Shown here piece after piece: positions 1 through 7,021 of a DNA stretch of 7,021 bases; the first letter of the stretch is position 1; every line of letters starts with the position of its first letter. The notes under the pieces are model-generated. The model saw only the letters and a list, made by a program, of their open reading frames with translations. It made no database searches and was not told where the DNA came from. Made by a program: the position numbers and the translations under genes. Where the stretch lies: positions 1 to 7,021 of the forward strand of contig CAAGGO010000467.1 in the NCBI GenBank assembly GCA_900769385.1. Direction: 5' to 3'. This stretch comes from Rikenellaceae bacterium (GTDB taxonomy: Bacteria; Bacteroidota; Bacteroidia; Bacteroidales; UBA932).

Positions 1-892
1 AAGTGCAAAAGCTGTGAGCTACACAATGAACCGTCAGGCAATCAGGGATCTTGCAGCCAAAGAGCTTGGTCTTAAAACTGCAAAATATTTCTATGCAAAA
101 TCTTTGGAGGAGCTTAAAGAGGCTGCCCAGAAGGTTGGTTTCCCTTGCGTTGTAAAACCGTTGATGAGTTCAAGCGGAAAAGGACAGTCTGTAGTTAAAA
201 GCGCAGATGATTTGGAGCAGGCGTGGATTTACGGTTGCGAAGGCAGCCGCGGTGACATCAAGGAGCTTATCATTGAGGAGTTCATCAAATTTGACAGTGA
301 GATTACCCTTCTTACCGTAACCCAGAAAAACGGTCCTACCCTATTCTGCCCTCCTGTTGGACACGTTCAGATAAGCGGCGACTACAGGGAGAGCTTCCAG
401 CCGGCTCCAGTTAAACCTGAGCACCTGCTTGAGGCACAGGAGATGGCAGCAAAAGTTACTGAGGCCCTTACTGGCGCAGGTATCTGGGGTGTTGAATTCT
501 TCTTGAGCAATGAGAACGGCGTTTACTTCTCTGAGCTTTCACCAAGACCTCACGACACAGGAATGGTTACCCTTGCTGGTACCCAGAACCTTAATGAGTT
601 TGAGTTGCATTGCCGTGCCGTACTTGGCTTGCCTATCCCTGAGATTACCCAGGAGAGAATTGGCGCAAGTGCCGTAATCCTTTCTGAGATTGCAAGCAAC
701 GAGGCTCCACGCTACAGCGGTGAGGAGGAAGTTTGCAAAGAGACCAGTACATATTTGAGAATATTCGGCAAACCAACCACCAGAAAGAACCGCCGTATGG
801 GTGTTGTAGTATCATACGCCCCTAACGGAAGCGATTTGGACGCTTTGCGTGACAAATGCAAGGCAGCTGCTGCCAAAGTTAAGGTTTATTAA
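1..892 (+). CDS. purT: Formate-dependent phosphoribosylglycinamide formyltransferase (GAR transformylase 2), 5'-truncated by window edge
   Basis: PurT makes formylglycinamide ribonucleotide from GAR, formate and ATP, through a formyl-phosphate intermediate. This is purine synthesis step 3, in the cytoplasm, without a folate cofactor. The reading frame is open from base 2, so the GTG at 14 is an internal Val. E. coli PurT has 392 residues; about 296 codons are visible here, so roughly the first 105 (the N-terminal GAR-binding Rossmann-like part) lie outside. Counting from the GTG, the ATP-grasp signatures are the TMNR segment (4-7), the VKP strand (47-49), the phosphate loop SSGKGQ (53-58), GVEFF with a metal-ligand type Glu (161), and [11 protein letters not shown] (173-183), which carries a second metal Glu (174) and the presumed GAR-contacting Asp (181). 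Near the end, FGKP (251-254) and the RR pair (260-261) match the E. coli lysine and arginines that bind GAR. The protein ends at KVKVY as the family does. The gene appears intact, with kdd following 47 bases later on the same strand. Confidence 0.96.
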   Translation, partial: SAKAVSYTMNRQAIRDLAAKELGLKTAKYFYAKSLEELKEAAQKVGFPCVVKPLMSSSGKGQSVVKSADDLEQAWIYGCEGSRGDIKELIIEEFIKFDSEITLLTVTQKNGPTLFCPPVGHVQISGDYRESFQPAPVKPEHLLEAQEMAAKVTEALTGAGIWGVEFFLSNENGVYFSELSPRPHDTGMVTLAGTQNLNEFELHCRAVLGLPIPEITQERIGASAVILSEIASNEAPRYSGEEEVCKETSTYLRIFGKPTTRKNRRMGVVVSYAPNGSDLDALRDKCKAAAAKVKVY

Positions 893-939
893 AAGAACAC
901 AGTACATTCACACCTTAAAAATCATAACTATTTTGCCTT

Positions 940-1980
940 ATGCTTACAGGAGGATGCAGATATGGAACTCATAGAGTCCTTGAACCAAAAGGAACTCTGC
1001 CCCAGCCAGCTTTAAAGTTGGACAATACCATGGAGATTTATGAGAATGAGATTCTCATAGATGTAAAGACACTTAATGTAGATTCTGCAAGCTACACCCA
1101 AATCAAACAATTTTGCGGTGCAGATCCAGATAAAATGGAAGAGCTGATTCTCTCTATAGTTCAGGAGAGGGGCAAACTTCAGAATCCTGTTACAGGATCA
1201 GGCGGTATGCTGATAGGTACTGTAAAAGAGATTGGACCAAAGTTCCAGAACACACAGAATCTTAAAGTTGGAGACAAAATTGCCACATTGGTATCATTGT
1301 CCCTTACACCACTCAAAATAAACAGGATACTCAATATATCCCCGGATTCGGAGCAAGTGGATGTAGACGCTCAGGCAATTTTATTTGAAAGCGGTCTGTT
1401 TGCAGTTCTTCCCAATGACATTCCGGAAAAACTTGCCCTTGCAGCCCTGGATGTTGCAGGAGCCCCTGCTCAGGTTGACCGCCTTGTAACTGAGGGTGAA
1501 ATTGTATGTATTATTGGCGGTGGCGGAAAATCCGGCATTTTATGCTGCTACCAGGCAATGAAAAATGTAGGACAATACGGCAAAGTGATAGTAGTGGAAT
1601 ACTCAGAAACCAACGCCCAGAGAATCAAGGATATGGGATTGGCAACAGATGTAATTGTTGCAGATGCCACCAATGTGATGGATGTATACCACAAGGTAAT
1701 GGCCATTACCGGGGGAAGGGGCTGTGATGTTACTGTAAACAATGTAAATGTACCTTCAACCGAGATGACCTCCATCCTTGTTACAAAAGGAAGGGGAAGC
1801 GTATATTTCTTCTCTATGGCAACCAGTTTCACAAAAGCTGCACTTGGTGCTGAGGGTGTGGGCAAAGATATAAACCTTATTGTAGGAAACGGCTTTGCCA
1901 AAGGACATGCAAGCCTTACACTGAACATTATCAGGGAATCTGAACCTATCAGGGAACTTTTTGAGAAGTTATACGTATAA
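940..1980 (+). CDS. kdd: L-erythro-3,5-diaminohexanoate dehydrogenase (lysine fermentation)
   Basis: Kdd oxidatively deaminates (3S,5S)-3,5-diaminohexanoate to 5-amino-3-oxohexanoate with NAD(P)+, releasing ammonia. It acts after lysine 2,3-aminomutase (KamA) and beta-lysine 5,6-aminomutase (KamDE), and before the cleavage enzyme Kce. The 346 residues match the family's usual length. Segments recognised from remembered fusobacterial Kdd are YGTHRVLEPKG (8-18), NPVTGSGGM (82-90), KVGDKIATLVSLSLTPLKI (109-127), LALAALDVAGAPAQ (165-178), the dinucleotide-binding turn IIGGGGKSG (191-199), EMTSIL (275-280) and VYFFSMATSFTKAALGAEGVGKD (288-310). The C-terminal half has a Rossmann-like fold. The ATG at 940 is the right start: an in-frame TAA lies at 925-927, no other ATG lies between, and the conserved YGTHRV begins seven codons later, so Met31 (1030) would lose it. 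There is no Shine-Dalgarno sequence, as expected in Bacteroidota. Nine of ten arginine codons are AGA or AGG, unlike purT. No other lysine-pathway gene is visible. Co-transcription with purT is possible but not shown. Confidence 0.93.
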   Translation: MLTGGCRYGTHRVLEPKGTLPQPALKLDNTMEIYENEILIDVKTLNVDSASYTQIKQFCGADPDKMEELILSIVQERGKLQNPVTGSGGMLIGTVKEIGPKFQNTQNLKVGDKIATLVSLSLTPLKINRILNISPDSEQVDVDAQAILFESGLFAVLPNDIPEKLALAALDVAGAPAQVDRLVTEGEIVCIIGGGGKSGILCCYQAMKNVGQYGKVIVVEYSETNAQRIKDMGLATDVIVADATNVMDVYHKVMAITGGRGCDVTVNNVNVPSTEMTSILVTKGRGSVYFFSMATSFTKAALGAEGVGKDINLIVGNGFAKGHASLTLNIIRESEPIRELFEKLYV

Positions 1981-2000
1981 GTCCTCCAATTATAACATAA

Positions 2001-2040
2001 AAGCAGCCCTGACTCATAAAGAATCAGGGCTGTTTCATTT
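2001..2040. terminator. Bidirectional hairpin terminator between convergent kdd and purL
   Basis: A perfect 9-bp inverted repeat (CAGCCCTGA at 2004-2012 with TCAGGGCTG at 2024-2032) surrounds an 11-base loop. A G-U pair and two A-T pairs extend the stem to 2001-2035. On the + strand the stem runs into TTTCATTT; on the - strand it is followed by TTTTATGTTATA, so either transcript could be released. It starts 20 bases past the kdd stop and lies about 20 bases past the purL stop, in the only gap between the two convergent blocks. The U tracts are interrupted, so efficiency is uncertain. Confidence 0.85.
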
Positions 2041-2061
2041 ATGGATTACAAGTTTGGCCCA

Positions 2062-5000
2062 TTACTTGCCAAGCTTTTCCTTCACCCAATTTCTTGCATT
2101 TACAAATGCCTCAATCCACGGTGTAACCTCATCACTCCACCTCTCAGTTGGATAATATCCGCACTGCCAAGGGAAGATTGTACGCTCAGGATGCGGCATA
2201 ATTGCCAAATGACGTCCATCCTTGCTTGCCACAGCTGCAACATTGTATGAAGAGCCGTTAGGGTTACCAGGATACTCATTATAAGCAAACTCAGCCACTA
2301 TGTTGTAGTTCTCCTTAGGTAGAGGCAAATGGAATTTACCCTCACCGTGCGCAACCCAAGTACCAATCTTGAATCCGCTCAAAGAGTGGAACATAACACT
2401 GTTGTTCTGAGGAATGCTCAATGAAACAAAGCTGCTCTCAAATTTGTGTGAATCATTGTGCAGCATCTTGGATTTCTTGTCTGCAGGATGCTCAGGATTG
2501 ATAAGACCAAGTTCAATCATCAGCTGGCAACCGTTACATACACCAAGTGACAATGTATCCTCTCTTGCATAGAAGTTGTCCAACGCAGCTTTTGCCTTAG
2601 GATTGTACAGGAATGCACCTGCCCATCCTTTAGCTGAACCAAGAACGTCTGAGTTTGAGAATCCTCCGCAGAATGCAATTACATTAACATCCTCCAAAGT
2701 CTCGCGGCCACTTACAAGGTCTGTCATTGTAACATCCTTCACATCAAAGCCGGCCAACCAGAATGCATAAGCCATCTCACGCTCAGAGTTGGTACCCTTC
2801 TCACGGATAACGGCAGCCTTGATGCCACTGGCCTCCCTGCGGTCAGGGTTAAGGCCCCACTGTGCCAACTTGCCTGTAAACTCAGCACCAAATGCCAAAT
2901 CAAGCGGCTGTTTCTTATAATTCTCAAAACGTTTCTCAGCACAACCGTTGAAGCTCTGCTTGCGGTCCATCAAATATGAAGTTGAATACCATACATCACG
3001 CATATGGTCAATATCAAACTGGAAGTTCTCACCATCCTTGGCAACAACAATCTTGCGCTCTGCACAAGGAGTACCAATCTTAACATATCCAACACCGGCG
3101 TTATCAAGGATCCTGTTCACAGCTGCAGCATTATTGTCAGCTACCTGAATGATAATACCAGGGTTCTCTGCAAACAATGCCTTAACAACATCCGAGTCTT
3201 TGAACTTGTCCAAATTAATCTCCATACCGCCTTTTGTATTGGCAAAACACATCTCAAGCAATGCGGTAATCATACCACCTGCAGAAATATCATGTCCGGC
3301 CATAACAAGGCCCTCATTCACAAGCTGCTGAACAGCAAGGAATGCATTGCGGAAATACTCAGGATTCTTAACTGTAGGAACATCACTGCCCACTTTGTTC
3401 AATGTCTGTGCAAAGGCTGAACCGCCCAACTGCAACTTGTCAAATGAGAAGTCAATATGGTAGAAGCTGCTCTCTGCCACATTCTCCATTACAGGAGAAA
3501 CAATTTTCCTGATATCAGAAACCTCACCACCAGCAGAAACAATTACAGTACCAGGGCTGATGATCTTCTCACCGCCAGGATATTTCTGGGTCATTGACAA
3601 AGAGTCCTTACCTGTAGGAACATTTATCTTCAATGCGCAGCAGAAGTCAGACAACGCTTTTACAGCCTTGTACAAACGGGCATCCTCACCCTCCTGTGCA
3701 CGGCAAGGCCACATCCAGTTTGCAGACAAAGAAACGCTCTCCAAACCATCTGCCAATGGAGCCCATACCAAGTTGGTAAGCGCCTCACTTACAGAAAGTA
3801 CAGAACCTGCCTCAGGGTTTGCCAACGCAGCCTGTGGAGCGTGGCCAATTGCTGTTGCAATACCTTTCTTCCCTCTGTAGTCAAGGGTAACTGCACCACA
3901 GTCACTCAAAGGCAACTGAAGCTCACCCCTGCACTGCTGGCGTCCGATACGTCCGGTAACGCAACGGTCAACTTTATTTGTCAACCAGTCCTTACAAGCA
4001 ACTGCCTCAAGCTTAAGCACATTCTCAAGGTACTCATTCATATTGGCAGCATCATAAGCTACTGTATCATATTTGCGCTCAACATTCTTGTCAATCATAT
4101 AAGTCTTTGGAGAAGAACCGAACATCTGGTCTACAGCCAAATCAAACGGACGTACACCATCAGCCTGCTCAAATGCAAAACGGCCGTCTCCAGTAGTCTC
4201 ACCTACAGTATACATAGGGGCACGCTCTCGCTCAGCAATCTTGCGCACACGCTCAATTGCCTTTTCATCTATAAGCAATCCCATACGCTCCTGGCTCTCA
4301 TTCGCAATAATCTCCTTGGCAGACAAAGTCTCGTCACCAATAGGCAATTTATCCATATGGATTACACCTCCACACTCCTCAACCAACTCAGACAAACAGT
4401 TCACGTGACCTGCAGAACCGTGGTCGTGGATAGAAACAATTGGATTCTCATCCTCCTCACAAAGTGCACGCACCACATTATAAGCACGTTTCTGCATCTC
4501 TGCATTTGCACGCTGCACAGCATTCAATTCTATTCCCGACGAGTAACGTCCTGTCTCCACAGAAGAAACAGAACCACCACCCAAACCAATGCGGTAGTTG
4601 TCACCACCAACCACAACAACCTTGTTGCCGGCCTCAGGCTTACCTTTCAAACAGTCTCTCTGTGTACCGTAACCTACACCACCGGCAAGCATAATAACCT
4701 TGTCGTATGCATATTTCTCATTATTCTCCTGATGCTCAAAAGTAAGTACAGAACCACAGATAAGCGGCTGACCGAACTTGTTTCCGAAATCTGAAGCACC
4801 ATTTGAAGCCTTAATCAGAATCTGCTCAGGAGTCTGGTACAACCAGTCACGTGCAGGCATTGCATTCTCCCAGTTTCTGCCCTCTGCATTACGTGGATAA
4901 GAGGTCATATACACTGCTGTACCGGCAATAGGCCAAGAACCTTTACCTCCACCCATACGGTCGCGGATCTCTCCACCTGTACCGGTAGAAGCACCGTTGA

Positions 5001-5775
5001 ACGGCTCAACGGTTGTAGGGAAGTTATGTGTCTCAGCCTTAAGGGAAATGACAGATTTTACATTCTTTATTACAAAGTAATCTGCAGTAGAATGATCCCT
5101 TGGTGCAAACTGCTCAATCTCCGGACCCTCTGCAAATGCCACGTTGTCCTTATAAGCAGAAATGATTCTGTTAGGGTTCTCTTTGGTAGTTTTCTTGATC
5201 ATCTGGAACAGAGAAGACTCCATCTCCACACCATCAATTACAAATGTACCTCCAAAGATCTTGTGGCGGCAGTGCTCAGAGTTGATCTGTGCAAAACCGA
5301 ATACCTCAGAATCTGTAAGTTTTCTGCCCAAATCGTTCTCAACCTTCTTAAGGTAATCCATCTCCTCCTGCGACAAAGCCAAACCCTCCTGCTCATTATA
5401 TTCCTCAAGATTCTCAATATAGACAATAGGCTGAGGTTTGATGTCTATGTCAAATATAGTCTGGTCCAACCCTTTGTACATACGCTGCAACATTGGGTCG
5501 TACTCAGCATTCTCATCCTTTACAGGGAAATACTCCTCAATGCGTACAATGCCCTCAAGACCCATATTCTGAGTAATCTCTACAGCATTGGTACTCCAAG
5601 GGGTAATCATCTCACGGCGTGGGCCAATGAAACAACCCTGCAAATTCTCCTGGTTCTCAACTGTTGCCTCGCCATACAGCCAGCACAGTTTCTGAATGTC
5701 TTCTGCAGCCAAATTATTGTTAACTGCAGTAGCAATGACATTATTATTTTGTGTTCTGAAAAATAGGATCATCAT
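2062..5775 (-). CDS. purL: Phosphoribosylformylglycinamidine synthase, large single-chain form
   Basis: PurL converts FGAR, glutamine and ATP to FGAM, glutamate and ADP (purine synthesis step 4, cytoplasm). At 1237 residues it is the fused form, close to E. coli PurL (1295), which carries what other bacteria split into PurS, PurL and PurQ. Order: a PurS-like N-terminal domain (about 1-140, including GPRREMITPWSTNAVEI at 51-67); a linker with INSEHCRHKIF (164-174); the tandem synthetase halves with KAETHNFPTTVEPFNGASTG (246-265), GTGGEIRDR (265-273), HDHGSAGH (450-457), PTGKDSLSM (720-728) and AGHDISAGG (826-834); and a class I glutaminase from about 980. The glutaminase has GVCNGCQ with nucleophile Cys1080 and PHPERT with His1195 and Glu1197. 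All key motifs are present and nothing is broken. Start: two ATGs stand in tandem (5775 and 5772); the family sequence MILFF fits the second equally well. The first overlaps the purH stop by one base. Expression probably depends on the purH transcript, and it ends at the terminator near 2001-2040. Confidence 0.98.
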   Translation of the reverse strand: MMILFFRTQNNNVIATAVNNNLAAEDIQKLCWLYGEATVENQENLQGCFIGPRREMITPWSTNAVEITQNMGLEGIVRIEEYFPVKDENAEYDPMLQRMYKGLDQTIFDIDIKPQPIVYIENLEEYNEQEGLALSQEEMDYLKKVENDLGRKLTDSEVFGFAQINSEHCRHKIFGGTFVIDGVEMESSLFQMIKKTTKENPNRIISAYKDNVAFAEGPEIEQFAPRDHSTADYFVIKNVKSVISLKAETHNFPTTVEPFNGASTGTGGEIRDRMGGGKGSWPIAGTAVYMTSYPRNAEGRNWENAMPARDWLYQTPEQILIKASNGASDFGNKFGQPLICGSVLTFEHQENNEKYAYDKVIMLAGGVGYGTQRDCLKGKPEAGNKVVVVGGDNYRIGLGGGSVSSVETGRYSSGIELNAVQRANAEMQKRAYNVVRALCEEDENPIVSIHDHGSAGHVNCLSELVEECGGVIHMDKLPIGDETLSAKEIIANESQERMGLLIDEKAIERVRKIAERERAPMYTVGETTGDGRFAFEQADGVRPFDLAVDQMFGSSPKTYMIDKNVERKYDTVAYDAANMNEYLENVLKLEAVACKDWLTNKVDRCVTGRIGRQQCRGELQLPLSDCGAVTLDYRGKKGIATAIGHAPQAALANPEAGSVLSVSEALTNLVWAPLADGLESVSLSANWMWPCRAQEGEDARLYKAVKALSDFCCALKINVPTGKDSLSMTQKYPGGEKIISPGTVIVSAGGEVSDIRKIVSPVMENVAESSFYHIDFSFDKLQLGGSAFAQTLNKVGSDVPTVKNPEYFRNAFLAVQQLVNEGLVMAGHDISAGGMITALLEMCFANTKGGMEINLDKFKDSDVVKALFAENPGIIIQVADNNAAAVNRILDNAGVGYVKIGTPCAERKIVVAKDGENFQFDIDHMRDVWYSTSYLMDRKQSFNGCAEKRFENYKKQPLDLAFGAEFTGKLAQWGLNPDRREASGIKAAVIREKGTNSEREMAYAFWLAGFDVKDVTMTDLVSGRETLEDVNVIAFCGGFSNSDVLGSAKGWAGAFLYNPKAKAALDNFYAREDTLSLGVCNGCQLMIELGLINPEHPADKKSKMLHNDSHKFESSFVSLSIPQNNSVMFHSLSGFKIGTWVAHGEGKFHLPLPKENYNIVAEFAYNEYPGNPNGSSYNVAAVASKDGRHLAIMPHPERTIFPWQCGYYPTERWSDEVTPWIEAFVNARNWVKEKLGK

Positions 5776-5777
5776 TA
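5770..5777 (-). promoter_or_regulatory. Overlapping purH stop / purL start (TAATGATG)
   Basis: Read on the - strand, the purH stop TAA (5777-5775) shares its last A with the ATG at 5775, and a second in-frame ATG follows at once (5772). The arrangement implies one mRNA and suggests termination-reinitiation coupling, which would tie PurL output to PurH translation. No Shine-Dalgarno sequence is visible just upstream (the bases encode RHFKH of PurH). The coupling is inferred from spacing only. Confidence 0.7.
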
Positions 5778-7021
5778 ATGTTTAAAGTGGCGCATACCTG
5801 TACACACCATTGTTATACCGCACTCATTTGCTTTTTTAACTGAATCTTCATCCCTTACACTGCCACCTGGCTGAACAATGGCAGTCACGCCAAACTGGGA
5901 AGCCATAGTAACTGTATCATCAAATGGGAAGAAACCGTCTGATGCAAGGATAAGGCCCTCAGTAAAGCCGGCAGCCTTAGCCTGTTTAAGGGCAATCTCA
6001 GCAGAACCTACACGGTTCATCTGACCTGCACCAACTCCAAGGGTCTTGCCGTCCTTAACAACAACAATTGCATTGGATTTCACATGTTTCACAATTCTCC
6101 ATCCAAAGTTAAGGTCTGTAATCTGCTCTGCAGTTGGTTTGGTTTCAGTTACACACATATCTGCAGTTACCTCCACAGTTTTCTTGTCAAGGTTCTGAAC
6201 CAACATACCGCCGTTAACACTTACATACTGGTCAACAGTTGAATCATCTTTGGTCATATCAACCTGCAAAAGGCGAAGGTTCTTTTTGGTAGAAAGGATC
6301 TCCAATGCCTCTGGAGAGAATGAAGGTGCCATAATGATCTCAAGGAAGATTGGCTTCATAAGCTCTGCAGCCTCTTTGTTGATCTCACGGTTAACAGCCA
6401 CAATACCTCCAAAAATACTTACCTTGTCAGCCTCGTATGCTTTTGTCCAAGCGTCAACTACATCAGATCCAATTGCAGCACCGCAAGGATTCATATGTTT
6501 AAGACCTACACAGAATGGCTCATCAAACTCACGCGCAATACACAAAGCAGCATTTGCATCCTGAATATTGTTGTAAGACAACTCTTTACCGTTAAGCTGT
6601 CTGGCATTTGCCAACGAGTATGAACCGCACTCTGCCTTGCTGTAGAATTTAGCCTCCTGATGAGGGTTCTCTCCATAACGCAAGCTCTGTACAAGGTCAT
6701 ACTCAAGGAACAGTTTCTCGTTCAACCCTGCAGCTTTACGCATATATGCTGCAATCATCATATCATACTCTGCAGTGTGTGTATAAGCCTCTGCAGAAAG
6801 TTGTAGACGTGTCTCTTTTGTAGTGTTGCCAGTCTCTCTAATCTCCTCCAAGATTTTTGCATAGTTTTCAGGGTTGCATACAACTGTAACTGCACTCCAG
6901 TTCTTTGCAGCAGAGCGGAGCATTGAAGGACCTCCAATGTCAATGTTCTCAATTGCATCCTCCATTGTCACATCAGGTTTAGCAATTGTCTGTTTGAACG
7001 GATAAAGATTAACGCACACCA
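5775..7021 (-). CDS. purH: Bifunctional AICAR formyltransferase / IMP cyclohydrolase, 5'-truncated by window edge
   Basis: PurH catalyses the last two steps to IMP: it formylates AICAR with 10-formyl-tetrahydrofolate and then closes the ring. The frame stays open to the right edge, so the GTG at 7019 is an internal Val just before NLYPF; in E. coli PurH (529 residues) the matching Val is at about 101, so about 100 codons are outside. The 414 visible codons then give a full length near 514, normal for the family. Counting from that GTG, the cyclohydrolase (MGS-like) domain shows VNLYPF (3-8) and IDIGGPSMLRSAAKN (26-40). The transformylase domain shows RYGENPHQ (114-121), KHMNPCG (174-180) with the catalytic Lys-His pair at 174-175, SIFGGIVAVNREI (201-213), SNAIVVVKDG (315-324), GAGQMNRV (330-337), SDGFFPF (360-366) and the typical C-terminal end MRHFKH. 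It appears intact. It precedes purL in the same operon with a one-base overlap; its promoter is outside the window. Confidence 0.97.
   Translation of the reverse strand, partial: VCVNLYPFKQTIAKPDVTMEDAIENIDIGGPSMLRSAAKNWSAVTVVCNPENYAKILEEIRETGNTTKETRLQLSAEAYTHTAEYDMMIAAYMRKAAGLNEKLFLEYDLVQSLRYGENPHQEAKFYSKAECGSYSLANARQLNGKELSYNNIQDANAALCIAREFDEPFCVGLKHMNPCGAAIGSDVVDAWTKAYEADKVSIFGGIVAVNREINKEAAELMKPIFLEIIMAPSFSPEALEILSTKKNLRLLQVDMTKDDSTVDQYVSVNGGMLVQNLDKKTVEVTADMCVTETKPTAEQITDLNFGWRIVKHVKSNAIVVVKDGKTLGVGAGQMNRVGSAEIALKQAKAAGFTEGLILASDGFFPFDDTVTMASQFGVTAIVQPGGSVRDEDSVKKANECGITMVCTGMRHFKH

Noticed and set aside
14..16. GTG at 14 as the start of purT
   Set aside because: The frame stays open to the left edge and the missing N-terminal part is needed for a full-length PurT. 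The codon matches an internal position about 108 residues into the family.
931..935. TTTTG just before kdd as part of a Bacteroides-type -7 promoter element (TAnnTTTG)
   Set aside because: The TA is not at the right spacing, no convincing -33 TTTG was found, and transcription would begin almost at or inside the start codon.
948..1015. AGGAGG at 948-953 placed 8 bases before an out-of-frame ATG (962) that opens a 17-codon reading frame inside the kdd start
   Set aside because: The purine run is explained by the Gly-Gly codons of Kdd, Bacteroidota rarely use Shine-Dalgarno sequences, and the short peptide is not recognisable. It is probably chance.
1548..1928. Open frame of 126 codons on the - strand within kdd
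   Set aside because: It is antisense to the conserved Rossmann-like half of Kdd and looks like a low-complexity shadow.
3841..4794. Long open frame (317 codons) on the + strand, opposite purL
   Set aside because: It lies wholly antisense to the well-conserved synthetase part of purL, its translation resembles no known protein, and it is rich in Thr, Leu, His, Asn and Cys as expected from the complement of a real coding frame.
5026..5766. Open frame of 246 codons on the + strand opposite the purL 5' part
   Set aside because: It is an antisense shadow of the conserved PurL N-terminal region, with no recognisable motif and no start signal.
7017..7019. GTG (- strand) as the start of purH
   Set aside because: It encodes the Val in the conserved strand before NLYPF. 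A PurH starting there would lack about 100 residues of the cyclohydrolase domain.

Overview
The window looks like ordinary chromosomal DNA from an anaerobic member of the Bacteroidota, most likely a Bacteroidales bacterium. The reasons are the single-chain PurL with the PurS-like, synthetase and glutaminase parts fused, the wording of the PurL N-terminus (as I remember it from Bacteroides and Porphyromonas relatives), the lack of Shine-Dalgarno sequences at the gene starts, the A/T-rich leader before kdd, and a lysine-fermentation gene. The exact genus cannot be read from this stretch.

Layout: four protein genes in two convergent blocks cover almost every base. On the + strand come the C-terminal three quarters of purT (1-892, cut by the window edge) and, 47 bases later, a complete kdd (940-1980). 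On the - strand come purH (5775 to the right edge, lacking about its first 100 codons) and purL (2062-5775). The purH stop codon and the first purL ATG share one base. The blocks meet tail to tail in an 81-base gap (1981-2061) that holds a strong inverted repeat suited to stop transcription from both sides. No RNA gene, mobile element, CRISPR array or long repeat was seen, and no gap reaches 300 bases.

How the genes work together: PurT, PurL and PurH are all enzymes of de novo IMP synthesis. PurT formylates GAR using formate and ATP (step 3), PurL converts FGAR to FGAM using glutamine (step 4), and PurH performs the last two steps (AICAR formylation and IMP ring closure). Kdd is the outsider: it is recognised as L-erythro-3,5-diaminohexanoate dehydrogenase of the lysine-to-butyrate/acetate fermentation pathway, here without any other pathway gene in view. 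Nothing in the window amounts to a previously undescribed system. The most notable point is the isolated kdd beside purT.
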